Positions 53,844 through 61,780 of a stretch of 64,000 bases of DNA are shown in pieces (the first letter of the stretch is position 1; every line of letters starts with the position of its first letter). This DNA comes from Deinococcus koreensis (GTDB lineage Bacteria > Deinococcota > Deinococci > Deinococcales > Deinococcaceae): positions 124,001 through 188,000 of the forward strand of contig NZ_PPPD01000003.1 of the NCBI RefSeq assembly GCF_002901445.1, read 5' to 3'. The notes under the pieces were generated by a model, which did no database searches, had not been told where the DNA came from, and worked only from the letters and a program-made list of their open reading frames with translations. Made by a program: the position numbers and the translations under genes.

Positions 53844-54767
53844 ATGACCATCCTGCGTACCCCCGACGAGCGCTTCCAGCACCTGCCTAGCTACCCGTTT
53901 GCCCCGCACTACCTTGGCGACCTGCCGGGTCTGGAGGGCCTGCGGCTGCATTACCTCGACGAGGGGGGCCCCCCCGGCGCGCCCGTGGCGCTGTGTCTGC
54001 ACGGCGAGCCGTCGTGGAGCTACCTGTACCGCACCATGATTCCCGTGTTCGTGGAGGCCGGGATGCGGGTGATCGCGCCCGACCTGTTCGGCTTCGGACG
54101 CTCGGACAAGCCGGCCGAGGACTCGGCCTACAGCTTCGACTTCCACCGCCGCACGCTGCTGGCACTGGTTCGGCGGCTGGAGCTGCGCGACATCACCCTG
54201 GTGGTGCAGGACTGGGGCGGCCTGCTCGGCCTGACCCTGCCGCTGGAGGCGCCCGAACGCTATACCCGCCTGATCGCCATGAACACCGCCCTGGCGACCG
54301 GCGACCTGCCGCTGGGGCCGGGGTTCCTGGCGTGGCGTGCCCACGCCGCCGCCCACCGGGATCTGGACGTGGCGGCCCTGTTCGCGCAGTCGTCGCCGGG
54401 CCTCAGCTCCGAGGTCGCGGCCGCCTACGCCGCGCCGTTCCCCGACGTGCGCTTCAAGGCGGGCGTGCGGGCCTTTCCCCAGCTGGTGCCGGATCGCCCG
54501 GACGCGCCCGGCGCCGAGCTGTCGCGCCGGGCACGGGTCTGGTGGCAGACCGAGTGGGCCGGCCAGAGCTTCATGGCCGTGGGCATGCGGGATGGGGTGC
54601 TGGGGCCGGCGGCGATGGCGTATCTGCACTCCCTCATCCGGGGCTGCCCGCCCCCCCTGGAGATTCCTGAAGGCGGCCACTTCGTTCAGGAGGACGCCGG
54701 AGAGCTCATCGCACGCCGCGCCCTCCAGAGCTTCGGTCTGCTGCGGACGCCAGCCCAGGAGGGTTGA
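53844..54767 (+). CDS. Haloalkane dehalogenase (alpha/beta hydrolase)
   Basis: The 307-residue enzyme closely follows the DhlA/DhmA subfamily. The oxyanion stretch is LHGEPSWSYLYR (Glu55), the nucleophile elbow VVQDWGG (Asp123, halide-binding Trp124), the acid Asp in MRDGVLG, and the catalytic His279 in PEGGHFVQED. The family hydrolyses carbon-halogen bonds by an Asp-ester intermediate. AAGGAG lies 5 nt before the ATG at 53844. It follows the transporter by 64 bp, so import and hydrolysis of a shared substrate is possible but unproven. A terminator hairpin lies 22 bp after the stop. Epoxide hydrolases of related fold are less likely given the Trp124 and Glu55 pattern. Confidence 0.9.
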   Translation: MTILRTPDERFQHLPSYPFAPHYLGDLPGLEGLRLHYLDEGGPPGAPVALCLHGEPSWSYLYRTMIPVFVEAGMRVIAPDLFGFGRSDKPAEDSAYSFDFHRRTLLALVRRLELRDITLVVQDWGGLLGLTLPLEAPERYTRLIAMNTALATGDLPLGPGFLAWRAHAAAHRDLDVAALFAQSSPGLSSEVAAAYAAPFPDVRFKAGVRAFPQLVPDRPDAPGAELSRRARVWWQTEWAGQSFMAVGMRDGVLGPAAMAYLHSLIRGCPPPLEIPEGGHFVQEDAGELIARRALQSFGLLRTPAQEG

Positions 54768-54788
54768 TGGTAGCGGGGTGAATGGAAA

Positions 54789-54812
54789 GAGGCGGCCAAC
54801 TCGGGCCGCCTC
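54789..54812 (+). terminator. Terminator after haloalkane dehalogenase
   Basis: A perfect 9-bp stem (GAGGCGGCC with GGCCGCCTC) with a 6-nt loop lies 21 bp past the stop. The T-tract is short. Confidence 0.6.
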
Positions 54813-54853
54813 CTGACTGTGGATGGACGCTGTGCTGGCTTCATACCCATTGC

Positions 54854-54885
54854 GGCCCAGTCGCTCAAGTTTGAGCGATTGGGCC
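54854..54885. repeat. 32-bp near-perfect palindrome
   Basis: GGCCCAGTCGCTCAAG is followed directly by TTTGAGCGATTGGGCC, an inverted repeat with two mismatched pairs and no loop. It lies outside any gene, just after a terminator. Confidence 0.75.
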
Positions 54886-54977
54886 CGACCGAAGGGAGAA
54901 GCAACCAGGACGCGTGGCGCGATGTGGAGGAACCTTCGGCGCTCTCCCGGAGGTTCCAGAATGGAGCGCAACGCGTA

Positions 54978-55178
54978 TCAGTCCTTGTCCGGGGCCATGT
55001 CCTCGTACAGCGCCGGGTCGTTGGCGCCGTAGTGGGCGGCGCTGGTGCCGTCGAGGCTGGCGTCGAGTTCGTCGCTGCTCTCGGCGTCCGCTGGCGGCTG
55101 ATACACCGGATTGTCGGAGGTGAGGGTCTCACTCGTTTCGGTCATGGGCGCGGGCACGGCTGAAGGATCGGTCGACAT
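54978..55178 (-). CDS. Small acidic hypothetical protein, 66 aa
   Basis: The protein is Asp/Glu/Ser/Thr-rich and probably unstructured (TETSETLTSDNPVYQPPADAE, ELDASLDGTSAAHYG), ending DMAPDKD. No known domain. I chose the ATG at 55178; an internal ATG eleven codons later is possible, while the longer upstream frame is Arg/Pro-rich. I recall similar acidic short proteins as annotated hypotheticals in Deinococcus. Coding status is moderate. Confidence 0.5.
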   Translation of the reverse strand: MSTDPSAVPAPMTETSETLTSDNPVYQPPADAESSDELDASLDGTSAAHYGANDPALYEDMAPDKD

Positions 55179-55310
55179 GCCCCAGGGTGACCTCGGAGGC
55201 GCTCGGCTCCGTGCCGGTTGGGTCAAGGCCGCTTCATGGTGCGGCGCGGGAACCTGGCTTCGGCCGTCCGCTCCGCCTCCAGAATTCCAGCCCCCCTTCA
55301 ACCCACTGGG

Positions 55311-55628
55311 CTAGCGATCTCCGGTCGTCAGCAGGGTCAGGAGTTCCTCGACGCTGCGGTGGGCCTCCAGGGGATGGCGCAGGGGGTGCGCGCCGTCGAC
55401 CGTGTAGTGGTTGCGGCGGCCCGTGCGGGCGCGCTGCAGGATGCCGGCGTCCTCGAGTTCCCGGATGATGCGCTGCACGGCGCGTTCGGTGATGCCGACC
55501 CGCCGGGCGACCTCGCGCAGGGTGTCGTCCGGGCGCTGCACCAGACAGACGAGCACGTGGGCGTGGTTGGTCAGGAATGTCCAGCTCGCGCTTTCGCCGG
55601 GTGGGGTGGGGGAAGGTGCCTGGGCCAT
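55311..55628 (-). CDS. Winged-helix regulator (ArsR/MarR-like), 105 aa
   Basis: The small DNA-binding protein has its recognition unit at DTLREVARRVGITERAVQRII, followed by the wing RRNHYTVDG; the lead is LTNHAHVLVCLVQRP. It fits a stand-alone winged helix without a ligand domain. The ATG at 55628 has GGAGG 4 nt upstream; the upstream extension overlaps the divergent promoter and is rejected. It diverges from isocitrate dehydrogenase with a 131-bp gap containing an inverted repeat, which suggests autoregulation or control of that gene. Confidence 0.87.
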   Translation of the reverse strand: MAQAPSPTPPGESASWTFLTNHAHVLVCLVQRPDDTLREVARRVGITERAVQRIIRELEDAGILQRARTGRRNHYTVDGAHPLRHPLEAHRSVEELLTLLTTGDR

Positions 55629-55659
55629 GCTGCCTCCTGGGGGCTTGACCTCGGAAGCT

Positions 55660-55687
55660 GAATACGCGACACTGTTTTCGTGTATTC
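55660..55687. promoter_or_regulatory. Operator-like inverted repeat between regulator and icd
   Basis: GAATACGCG and CGTGTATTC form an inverted repeat with a 10-nt spacer (one mismatch). It is flanked by TTGACC (55644) and, on the minus strand, TTGACA (55695-55700), in the only non-coding gap between the divergent genes. Confidence 0.5.
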
Positions 55688-55759
55688 TGTATCGTGTCAA
55701 ACCAGTCAGCCTCAGCATAGCGAGGTTGGCGCTCCCTCTCCCCGCCTCAGGAGGCACCC

Positions 55760-57277
55760 ATGACCGCCACCCACCCCGTAGCCGTGTCCCGGCCCCTCCT
55801 TCCCGACGCGCTCACCGGCACGTCCTCGCAGATCATGACGGTGCCGATCACCGTGGCGTACGGCGACGGCATCGGCCCCAGCCTGATGGAGGCGACCCTG
55901 CGGATCCTGAAGGCCGCCGGCGCCGCGCTGGCGCCCGAGGTGATCGAGATCGGCGAGTCGGTCTACCGGCAGGGCGTCTCCTCGGGCATCGAGGCCCGCA
56001 GCTGGGAGAGCCTGCGGCGCACCGGGGTGCTGCTCAAGGCGCCCATCACCACGCCCCAGGGCGGCGGCTACAAGAGCCTGAACGTCACCCTCCGCAAGAC
56101 CCTGGGGCTGTACGCCAACGTCCGGCCCTGCCGCGCTTACGCCCCCTACGTGCCCACCCTGCACCCGGCGCTCGATCTGGTGATCATCCGCGAGAACGAG
56201 GAGGATCTGTACGCCGGTATCGAGCACCGGCAGACCCGCGAGGTCGTGCAGTGCCTGAAGCTGATCACCCGCGAGGGCTGCGAGCGCATCGTGCGCTACG
56301 CCTTCGAGTACGCGCGGCTGCACGGCCGGCACAAGGTCACGGCCCTGAGCAAGGACAACATCATGAAGATGACCGATGGGCTGTTCCATCAGGTCTTCGA
56401 CGAGATCGGCGCGCAGTACCCCGAGCTGGAGCGCGAGCACCAGATCATCGACATCGGCACCGCGCGGGTCGCCGTGCACCCTGAGCGCTACGACGTGATC
56501 GTCACGCTCAACCTCTACGGCGACATCCTCTCGGACGTGGCCGCCGAGGTCGCAGGCTCGGTGGGCCTGGCCGGCAGCGCCAACATCGGCGAGGGGGTCG
56601 CGATGTTCGAGGCGATCCACGGCAGCGCCCCGGATCTGGCGGGCCAGGACGTCGCCAACCCCAGCGGCCTGTTGCAGGCGGCGGTGCTCATGCTCCAGCA
56701 CCTGGGACAGGGCGCGGTCGCCACGCGCATCGACAACGCCTGGCGGCGCACGCTGGAGGACGGCGTACACACGGCGGACATCCGGGGCGAGCACACCCGC
56801 GAGCTGGTCGGCACGCAGGCCTTCGCCGACGCCGTGATCGAGCGGCTCGGCCAGCGGCCCGAGGTGCTGCCGGTGGCCCTGGCTTCGCCGCCCCGCGCCG
56901 CGCTGGCCCCGGTTCCCGAGCTGCCCACCCCCGCGCCGCAGCTCAAGGTGCTGGTCGGCGCCGACATCTTCTTCGAATGGAGCGAGGAGGGGCGCGATCC
57001 GGCGCGGCTGGCGGCGATCCTGCAGGGCGTGCAGCACAGCGACCTGACCCTGCGGATGATCACCAACCGCGGTGTGATGGTCTGGCCCGGCGGCTTCCCG
57101 GAGACCCGCAAGGCCGACCACTGGCGCTGCCGCTTCCTCGGGAACGGGCCGGTCGACCACCTGCAGGTGATCGAACTGCTGCAGCGCCTCAACCTGACGG
57201 GACTGGACTTCATCAAGACCGAGCACCTGTACACCTTCGACGGCGTTCCCGGCTACTCGATGGGCCAGGGGCAGTAG
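55760..57277 (+). CDS. icd: Isocitrate dehydrogenase, Thermus-type with C-terminal extension
   Basis: The 505-residue enzyme has a beta-decarboxylating dehydrogenase core over about 28-370: VAYGDGIGPSLMEATLRIL, LNVTLRKTLGLYANVRPCR, IIRENEEDLYAGIEHR, KVTALSKDNIMKMTDG, and the Asp ligands in LNLYGDILSDVAAEV. A C-terminal domain of about 130 residues (LKVLVGADIFFEWSEEG to the end) matches the extension of Thermus-type NADP-dependent isocitrate dehydrogenases, which are about 495 residues long. It oxidises isocitrate to 2-oxoglutarate in the TCA cycle. AGGAGG lies 5 nt before the ATG. A divergent winged-helix regulator shares its promoter region. Confidence 0.93.
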   Translation: MTATHPVAVSRPLLPDALTGTSSQIMTVPITVAYGDGIGPSLMEATLRILKAAGAALAPEVIEIGESVYRQGVSSGIEARSWESLRRTGVLLKAPITTPQGGGYKSLNVTLRKTLGLYANVRPCRAYAPYVPTLHPALDLVIIRENEEDLYAGIEHRQTREVVQCLKLITREGCERIVRYAFEYARLHGRHKVTALSKDNIMKMTDGLFHQVFDEIGAQYPELEREHQIIDIGTARVAVHPERYDVIVTLNLYGDILSDVAAEVAGSVGLAGSANIGEGVAMFEAIHGSAPDLAGQDVANPSGLLQAAVLMLQHLGQGAVATRIDNAWRRTLEDGVHTADIRGEHTRELVGTQAFADAVIERLGQRPEVLPVALASPPRAALAPVPELPTPAPQLKVLVGADIFFEWSEEGRDPARLAAILQGVQHSDLTLRMITNRGVMVWPGGFPETRKADHWRCRFLGNGPVDHLQVIELLQRLNLTGLDFIKTEHLYTFDGVPGYSMGQGQ

Positions 57278-57625
57278 TCGGGGAAGACGACCGGAACACG
57301 GATCAGCCGACTTGAGGGCCGGAACCGTGACCCCCTGAGATCGATCACCTCCACATGGCGCCAGAGCGGGCAACCCCTCTGGCGCCCTGCTGTTGGCCCC
57401 GGGCCACCGTCATCCAGGGGCACCGTCATCCCTCTCCCCACTCCAGGCTGAGTGGCCACGAGAGCACCCCGGAACGGGCGAGCAGCCTGTCCATCTCCCG
57501 TCCAATTCGGCTCCCCCCTGCAGCCCTCCCCCTGGGCACCCCCCTCGTCCGGCCCCCACCCCCCTGCATTCACGGGACGCGCCCACCCCGTGGCGCGTCC
57601 TACCGTGGAGGCAGGAGGAGGCCCC
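57278..57625. other. Intergenic region with terminator, upstream of cupin gene
   Basis: 348 bp. Holds the icd terminator hairpin and low-complexity C-rich sequence; TACCGT 24 nt before the cupin ATG is a weak -10 candidate. No gene is supported. Confidence 0.4.
57357..57386 (+). terminator. Terminator after icd
   Basis: A perfect 10-bp stem (GGCGCCAGAG with CTCTGGCGCC) with a 10-nt loop lies 79 bp past the icd stop, followed by CTGCTGTTGG. Confidence 0.6.
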
Positions 57626-58081
57626 ATGACCGAAACGCTGCAGCCCGTCCCACGCACCCACCACCTGCCCGGAGCAGTCGTCACGGTGCTGACCGGCGGC
57701 GAGGACACGGGCGGCCAGTGGGCCCTGCTGGAGTACCGGGTCGCGCCGCGGTTTCCCGGCACCCCCGCGCACTGGCACGCCGAGACCACCGAGGCGCTCT
57801 ACGTGCTCGAAGGCGAGCTGAGCCTGAGCGTCGATCACGCGCGGCGGCCCGCCGGCCCCGGCACCTTCATGCGCGTGCCGCCCGGCACCGTCCACCGCCT
57901 GTCCAACGACACCGATCAGCCCGCGCGCTTCCTGGTGCTGGTGACGCCGGCGGGCCAGGAGGGCTACCTGGGGGAGCTGGCCGAGCTGATCGCCCGCTCG
58001 CCCACGTGGCCCCCCGAGCACCCCGGCGTGATCGAGCGCCTGACTGCCCGCTACGACCAGCACCCCAGCCTGGAACCCTGA
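57626..58081 (+). CDS. Cupin-domain protein
   Basis: The 151-residue single-domain cupin has the first metal motif PAHWHAETTEALYVLEGELSL (His-x-His and Glu) and the second RVPPGTVHRLSN. Such proteins bind a metal and act as isomerases, dioxygenases or sugar-binding factors; nothing narrows it here. The C-terminus (GYLGELAELIARSPTWPP) is helical, as in quercetinase-like small cupins. AGGAGGAGG precedes the ATG. It lies 60 bp before a BTAD regulator gene and may share its transcript. Confidence 0.88.
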   Translation: MTETLQPVPRTHHLPGAVVTVLTGGEDTGGQWALLEYRVAPRFPGTPAHWHAETTEALYVLEGELSLSVDHARRPAGPGTFMRVPPGTVHRLSNDTDQPARFLVLVTPAGQEGYLGELAELIARSPTWPPEHPGVIERLTARYDQHPSLEP

Positions 58082-58141
58082 ACCGGTTCCACGCCGCCGA
58101 CCTGCCGCCGACCCGCCCTGTCCGATCCGTCAAGGAGCCCC

Positions 58142-58894
58142 ATGAGCGCCTGGCCGACCCCCACCCCGTCCGCCCCGACCTTCGACCTCGACGAGCTGAC
58201 CCAGCCGCCCCGCTGCGCCGCGCAGCTGATCGGCGCGCCCACCTGGCACCAGCAGGGCGCCGTGATCCCCCTGGCCCGCAAGGCGGCGGCGCTGCTGGCG
58301 ATGCTGGCCTTCGACGGCTCCGCGACCCGTGTGGGCACCATGGCGCTGCTATGGCCCGAGACGCCCGAGGACACCGCTCGCAACAACCTGGTGCAGCTGC
58401 GGCGCAAGCTGCGCGATCTGGCCGGCCACGAGGTCGTGCTGGGCCGCGAGGTGCTGAGCCTCAGCCCGCTGGTGCCCACCGACATCGTGCTGGACGGGCC
58501 TCCTCTGCAGGTCGTGCCGGACGGCGAACTCCTGCACGGACAGCGCTACGACGACTGCCCGGATCTGGAGCTGTGTGTGCTGGAGTGGCGCGAGCGGCTG
58601 GACACCCGGCGCTTCTGGCAGCTGCGGTCGCTGAGCGACTGGTACGAGCGCCAGGGGCAGCTGGAGGCCGCCGTGCGGCACGTCACGCGCTGGCTGAGGC
58701 TCGATCCCTGCTCGGAAGACGCCCACGGCCGCCTGATGCGCCTGTACGCCCTGAGCGGCAACCGCCACCGCGCCGTGCAGGTCTACTGCGCCCTGGAGCG
58801 CACCCTGCGCGCGCACCTCGATGTGGCCCCGCTGCCCGCCACGCAGCGCCTCCTCCAGAGCCTGCTGGCCGGCGGCGACGGGCTGCCCGCCTGA
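58142..58894 (+). CDS. BTAD/SARP-like transcriptional regulator
   Basis: The 250-residue protein has an OmpR-like winged helix at about 40-110 (LARKAAALLAMLAFDGSATR, ETPEDTARNNLVQLRRKLRDL). It is followed by a bacterial transcriptional activator domain of TPR-like helices at about 145-245 (RRFWQLRSLSDWYERQGQLEAA, DPCSEDAHGRLMRLYALSGNR). It lacks the ATPase and long TPR region of large SARP regulators, so it is a minimal form. AAGGAG lies 6 nt before the ATG. The remnant at 63214-63348 looks like the start of a related regulator. Target genes are unknown; the cupin gene upstream is a candidate. Confidence 0.88.
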   Translation: MSAWPTPTPSAPTFDLDELTQPPRCAAQLIGAPTWHQQGAVIPLARKAAALLAMLAFDGSATRVGTMALLWPETPEDTARNNLVQLRRKLRDLAGHEVVLGREVLSLSPLVPTDIVLDGPPLQVVPDGELLHGQRYDDCPDLELCVLEWRERLDTRRFWQLRSLSDWYERQGQLEAAVRHVTRWLRLDPCSEDAHGRLMRLYALSGNRHRAVQVYCALERTLRAHLDVAPLPATQRLLQSLLAGGDGLPA

Positions 58895-59149
58895 GGCCCG
58901 TGACCCTGGGCGGGCGATCCTGTCCCGGGAGACCAGCGCCGTGAAGTCGGCCCACACGCCTGGAACGGGCCGGGGCTCCGCGTGGGTACCGGCCGTCCTG
59001 GGGGACTGGGCTGCTGAACCGTACCGGTGGGAACCCCTGCGCGAACCGTCCACGGCCCCCGACCGCGCGGAGGATGCGGGGGTCTGCGAAGGGGAAGCAG
59101 TGGAGGTCGTGGCCCCTCGGGTTTACCCTGGCAGGGAGCCCGGCAGAGT

Positions 59150-60148
59150 GTGACCACGGCAGCGACTGAACAGGAGACTGGGCCCGAGGAGGAGCGCCAT
59201 GAGTGCAGAAGCGGCAAAGCTGAGAGTGGTCGACCATCCGCCCGCCCCCCCGCCCGCCGAGCCCCCTTTCACCTGAGCGCCGCGCAGGTGCAGTTCTTCG
59301 ACGAGCACGGGTACCTGCTGCTCCGGCAGTGGGTGACCGGCGAGCTGCTCGCCCGCCTGCAGGCGGCGGGGGACGCCTGGATCGACGACGGCCAGCGCCA
59401 GCCGCCCGGCGACGACTACAACTTCGCCCGCCGCGCCCACGGCGAGGTGCTCTTCCGCGTGAACTACCTGCACGACAGGGGGCAGCCGGCATCCCTGGAA
59501 CTGCTGGGCAGCCCCCAGGTGCTGGGCGTGGCGGAGAGCCTGTGTGGCCGGAACTTCGTGCCGACCTACGAGAGCATGGTATTCAAGCAGACCGGCGACG
59601 GCGAACAGATTCCCTGGCATCAGGACGCGGTGCACCCCCGGGCCTACCGGATCTTCAACTTCGACCTGTACCTCGACCGCTCGGTGATCGGCGGCGGCGC
59701 CCTGCGGGTGGTGCCCGGCACCCAGCGCCGAGTCCTCGACGTCTGCGAAATCCGCGACACCTACGGCTGGGACGCGCCCGGCGTGCTGCAACTGGAGATG
59801 GAGCCGGGCGACGTGCTGCTGCACGACGTCATGGTGCTGCACGGCAGCGAGTCCACCCTCGGCCACGCGCGCCGGCGCACCGTGTACTACGAGTTCCGCG
59901 CGGCCGAGGAGATCCTGGCCGACTGCCCCTGGGATCGGGAGTGGATCGACCGGCGCCTGCGGCTGGTGCCCATGGGGCTCCGGCACCATGCACGGGCCTT
60001 TCCTGGGGCTCCGCAGTTCGGCTGGCAGGTCTCGCCCGAGTTCCGTCCGGTGCCCCTGGGAGACGAAGGGGCAGAACTCAAGGTGGCCCACCTCGTCCAC
60101 ACGTCGGGATCGTACTGCAGCCCCGGGGACGCGATCAGGTCGTCCTGA
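59150..60148 (+). CDS. Phytanoyl-CoA dioxygenase family protein, probable N-terminal frameshift
   Basis: The core (from about residue 45 of this frame) is a PhyH-type Fe(II)/2-oxoglutarate oxygenase. It has FFDEHGYLLLRQWVTGELL, the iron ligands His and Asp in IPWHQDAVHPR, and the distal His/Arg region VLHGSESTLGHARRRTVYYE. The true start is unclear. An ATG at 59199 with a strong GAGGAG site encodes MSAEAAKLRVVDHPPAPPPAE, which fits as the N-terminus, but that frame stops just before the domain. One extra base in the C-rich run 59241-59266 (which holds C7) would join the two frames. The GTG at 59150 is the in-frame alternative but has poor translation signals and an Arg-rich lead. Sequencing error, pseudogene or phase variation are all possible. 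Confidence 0.75.
   Translation: MTTAATEQETGPEEERHECRSGKAESGRPSARPPARRAPFHLSAAQVQFFDEHGYLLLRQWVTGELLARLQAAGDAWIDDGQRQPPGDDYNFARRAHGEVLFRVNYLHDRGQPASLELLGSPQVLGVAESLCGRNFVPTYESMVFKQTGDGEQIPWHQDAVHPRAYRIFNFDLYLDRSVIGGGALRVVPGTQRRVLDVCEIRDTYGWDAPGVLQLEMEPGDVLLHDVMVLHGSESTLGHARRRTVYYEFRAAEEILADCPWDREWIDRRLRLVPMGLRHHARAFPGAPQFGWQVSPEFRPVPLGDEGAELKVAHLVHTSGSYCSPGDAIRSS
59245..59251 (+). repeat. C7 run at probable frameshift site
   Basis: Seven consecutive C residues within a C-rich stretch lie between the best start codon and the PhyH domain frame. Confidence 0.8.
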
Positions 60149-60208
60149 GCCCGGCCCGCTGACCGGGATTCCGGGCGCGGCCCCCGTCCGCGCGCTAGCC
60201 TCTGGCCC

Positions 60209-61201
60209 ATGACCCTTCCCGAGCCCGGCCAGGTGACCTACACGCGTGCGGGGCTGGCCGAGAGCCGCCACGAGGTTCACCTGGCCGTGGTGGACGCGCG
60301 AGGAGACCTGTGGGCCGGCTGCGGTGACCCCGACCTGCTCTCCTTTCCGCGCAGCAGTTCCAAGCCGGTGCAGGCCCTGCCGCTGGCCCTGGCGGCGCCC
60401 GAACTCCCGCAGGACGAACTCGCCATCGCCTGCGCCAGCCACGCGGGCACCCCCGGCCATCTGGCGGTGGTGCGCCGCCTGCTGGAACGCTCCGGAAGCG
60501 CGGAGGGGGATCTGCGGTGCGGCAGCCACCCGCCCTTCGACCCCGGCGCGGCGGCCGACCTGATCCGGCGCGGGGAGGCTCCAACGCCGCTGCACCACAA
60601 CTGTTCCGGCAAACATGCCGGAATGCTGCTGGCCTGCGCGCTCCTCGGCTGGCCGCGGGAGGGGTACACGCAGCCGGATCACCCGCTGCAGCGCCGCATC
60701 CGGGAGCTGCACGCCGGGCTGGCTGATCTGCCTCTGGACGCTGTGCAGATGGGCACCGACGGCTGCAGCGTGCCGGCCTTCGCCCTGCCGCTGGTGGGCG
60801 CCGCGCGGCTCTTCGCCCGGCTGGCGGCGCCGGCGGGCCCCCACGCCGCCGGCCTGGAACGGGTCTTCCAGGCGATGCGGCACCACCCGGATCTGATCGC
60901 CGGCCCCGGCCGGCTCGACACGACCCTGATGCCGCTCGTTCCCGGTCTGGCCACCAAGATGGGCGCGGAAGCCTTCTACGGCCTGGCGCTGCGCGACACG
61001 CCCCACGGCCCGCTGGGCGTGGCCTTCAAGGTGCTCGACGGCGGCGAGCGGGCCCGGCCGCACGTGGCGCTGGCGATTCTGGAAGCCCTGGGGCTCCCCC
61101 TGACCGCAGAGCTGCGTGCCCTGGCTCCGGCCACCCAGCACAACTGGGCCGGGCGCGAGGTGGGCCACGTGCAGGTGCGGCTGCCGCTAATCCGCGCCTG
61201 A
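60209..61201 (+). CDS. L-asparaginase II family protein
   Basis: The 330-residue protein fits the asparaginase family of Rhizobium type (PF06089), not the classical AnsA/AnsB fold. Signature stretches are FPRSSSKPVQALPLALAAPEL, ACASHAGTPGHLAVV, LHHNCSGKHAGMLLACAL, GTDGCSVPAFALPL and LVPGLATKMGAEAFYGLAL. It hydrolyses asparagine to aspartate and ammonia. The ATG has a TAGCCT box 8 nt upstream and no Shine-Dalgarno, suggesting a leaderless transcript. No signal peptide, so cytoplasmic. It is 60 bp after the PhyH gene with no obvious functional link. Confidence 0.92.
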   Translation: MTLPEPGQVTYTRAGLAESRHEVHLAVVDARGDLWAGCGDPDLLSFPRSSSKPVQALPLALAAPELPQDELAIACASHAGTPGHLAVVRRLLERSGSAEGDLRCGSHPPFDPGAAADLIRRGEAPTPLHHNCSGKHAGMLLACALLGWPREGYTQPDHPLQRRIRELHAGLADLPLDAVQMGTDGCSVPAFALPLVGAARLFARLAAPAGPHAAGLERVFQAMRHHPDLIAGPGRLDTTLMPLVPGLATKMGAEAFYGLALRDTPHGPLGVAFKVLDGGERARPHVALAILEALGLPLTAELRALAPATQHNWAGREVGHVQVRLPLIRA

Positions 61202-61780
61202 AACGAACCTCGGCCGACTCGAAGGCGGGTCGGAGTTACACACCGGGATGGCGAGACGGAACTGGGTTCCGTGGACAGATCGGCCGGCATTGGAGCCGAA
61301 TGAACCCGCCATGACGCCGTGAAGAGAGGGAGTGAAGATTCGGCACCTTCCCTTCCCGCCGGCAGGGGTGCACACTGAGGGCACCCGCTTCCGAGCCCCG
61401 GGCCGCTGCAGGCTGGGCCACGCAGGGAAGCCGCTCCCACACAAGCCGGGAAGGGAGCCATGGGCCCGGGCGGCCCCAGTGGGCCCGTAGAACCCGACGT
61501 GGGTCGCCCCCCGCACCAGGCACCACTGTTCAGGCAGAGATCAGACAAGCAGAGATCACCGTTCAGGGTCGTGTAGGGAAATCGAGTGGGGAGACCCACC
61601 GCGCGGTGTCGTGCCTCGTGGTGAGCGGAGATCCGGCGCCCCCACTGAACTGATGAAGCTGGGCAGACGCAGAGAAATGTCCACCGTCAGGACGCAGATG
61701 AACCACGAGCGGCCGCCCCCACGCGGAACCTGTGGGGGCGGCTCGCCCGGCTGCTCCGGAAGGTTTCCCAGAGTTCGCTC
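61202..61780. other. Long intergenic region between convergent genes
   Basis: 579 bp. It holds a DoxX terminator at the right end. Several short overlapping frames lack RBS and conserved motifs. No RNA gene was recognised. Confidence 0.4.
61706..61745 (-). terminator. Terminator after DoxX gene
   Basis: A 10-bp GC stem (CCGCCCCCAC with GTGGGGGCGG), with a further CGAG/CTCG pairing beyond a bulge, lies 36 bp past the DoxX stop. Confidence 0.6.

Noticed and set aside
54854..54885. Palindrome as insertion-sequence end
   Set aside because: No transposase gene or matching partner end lies nearby.
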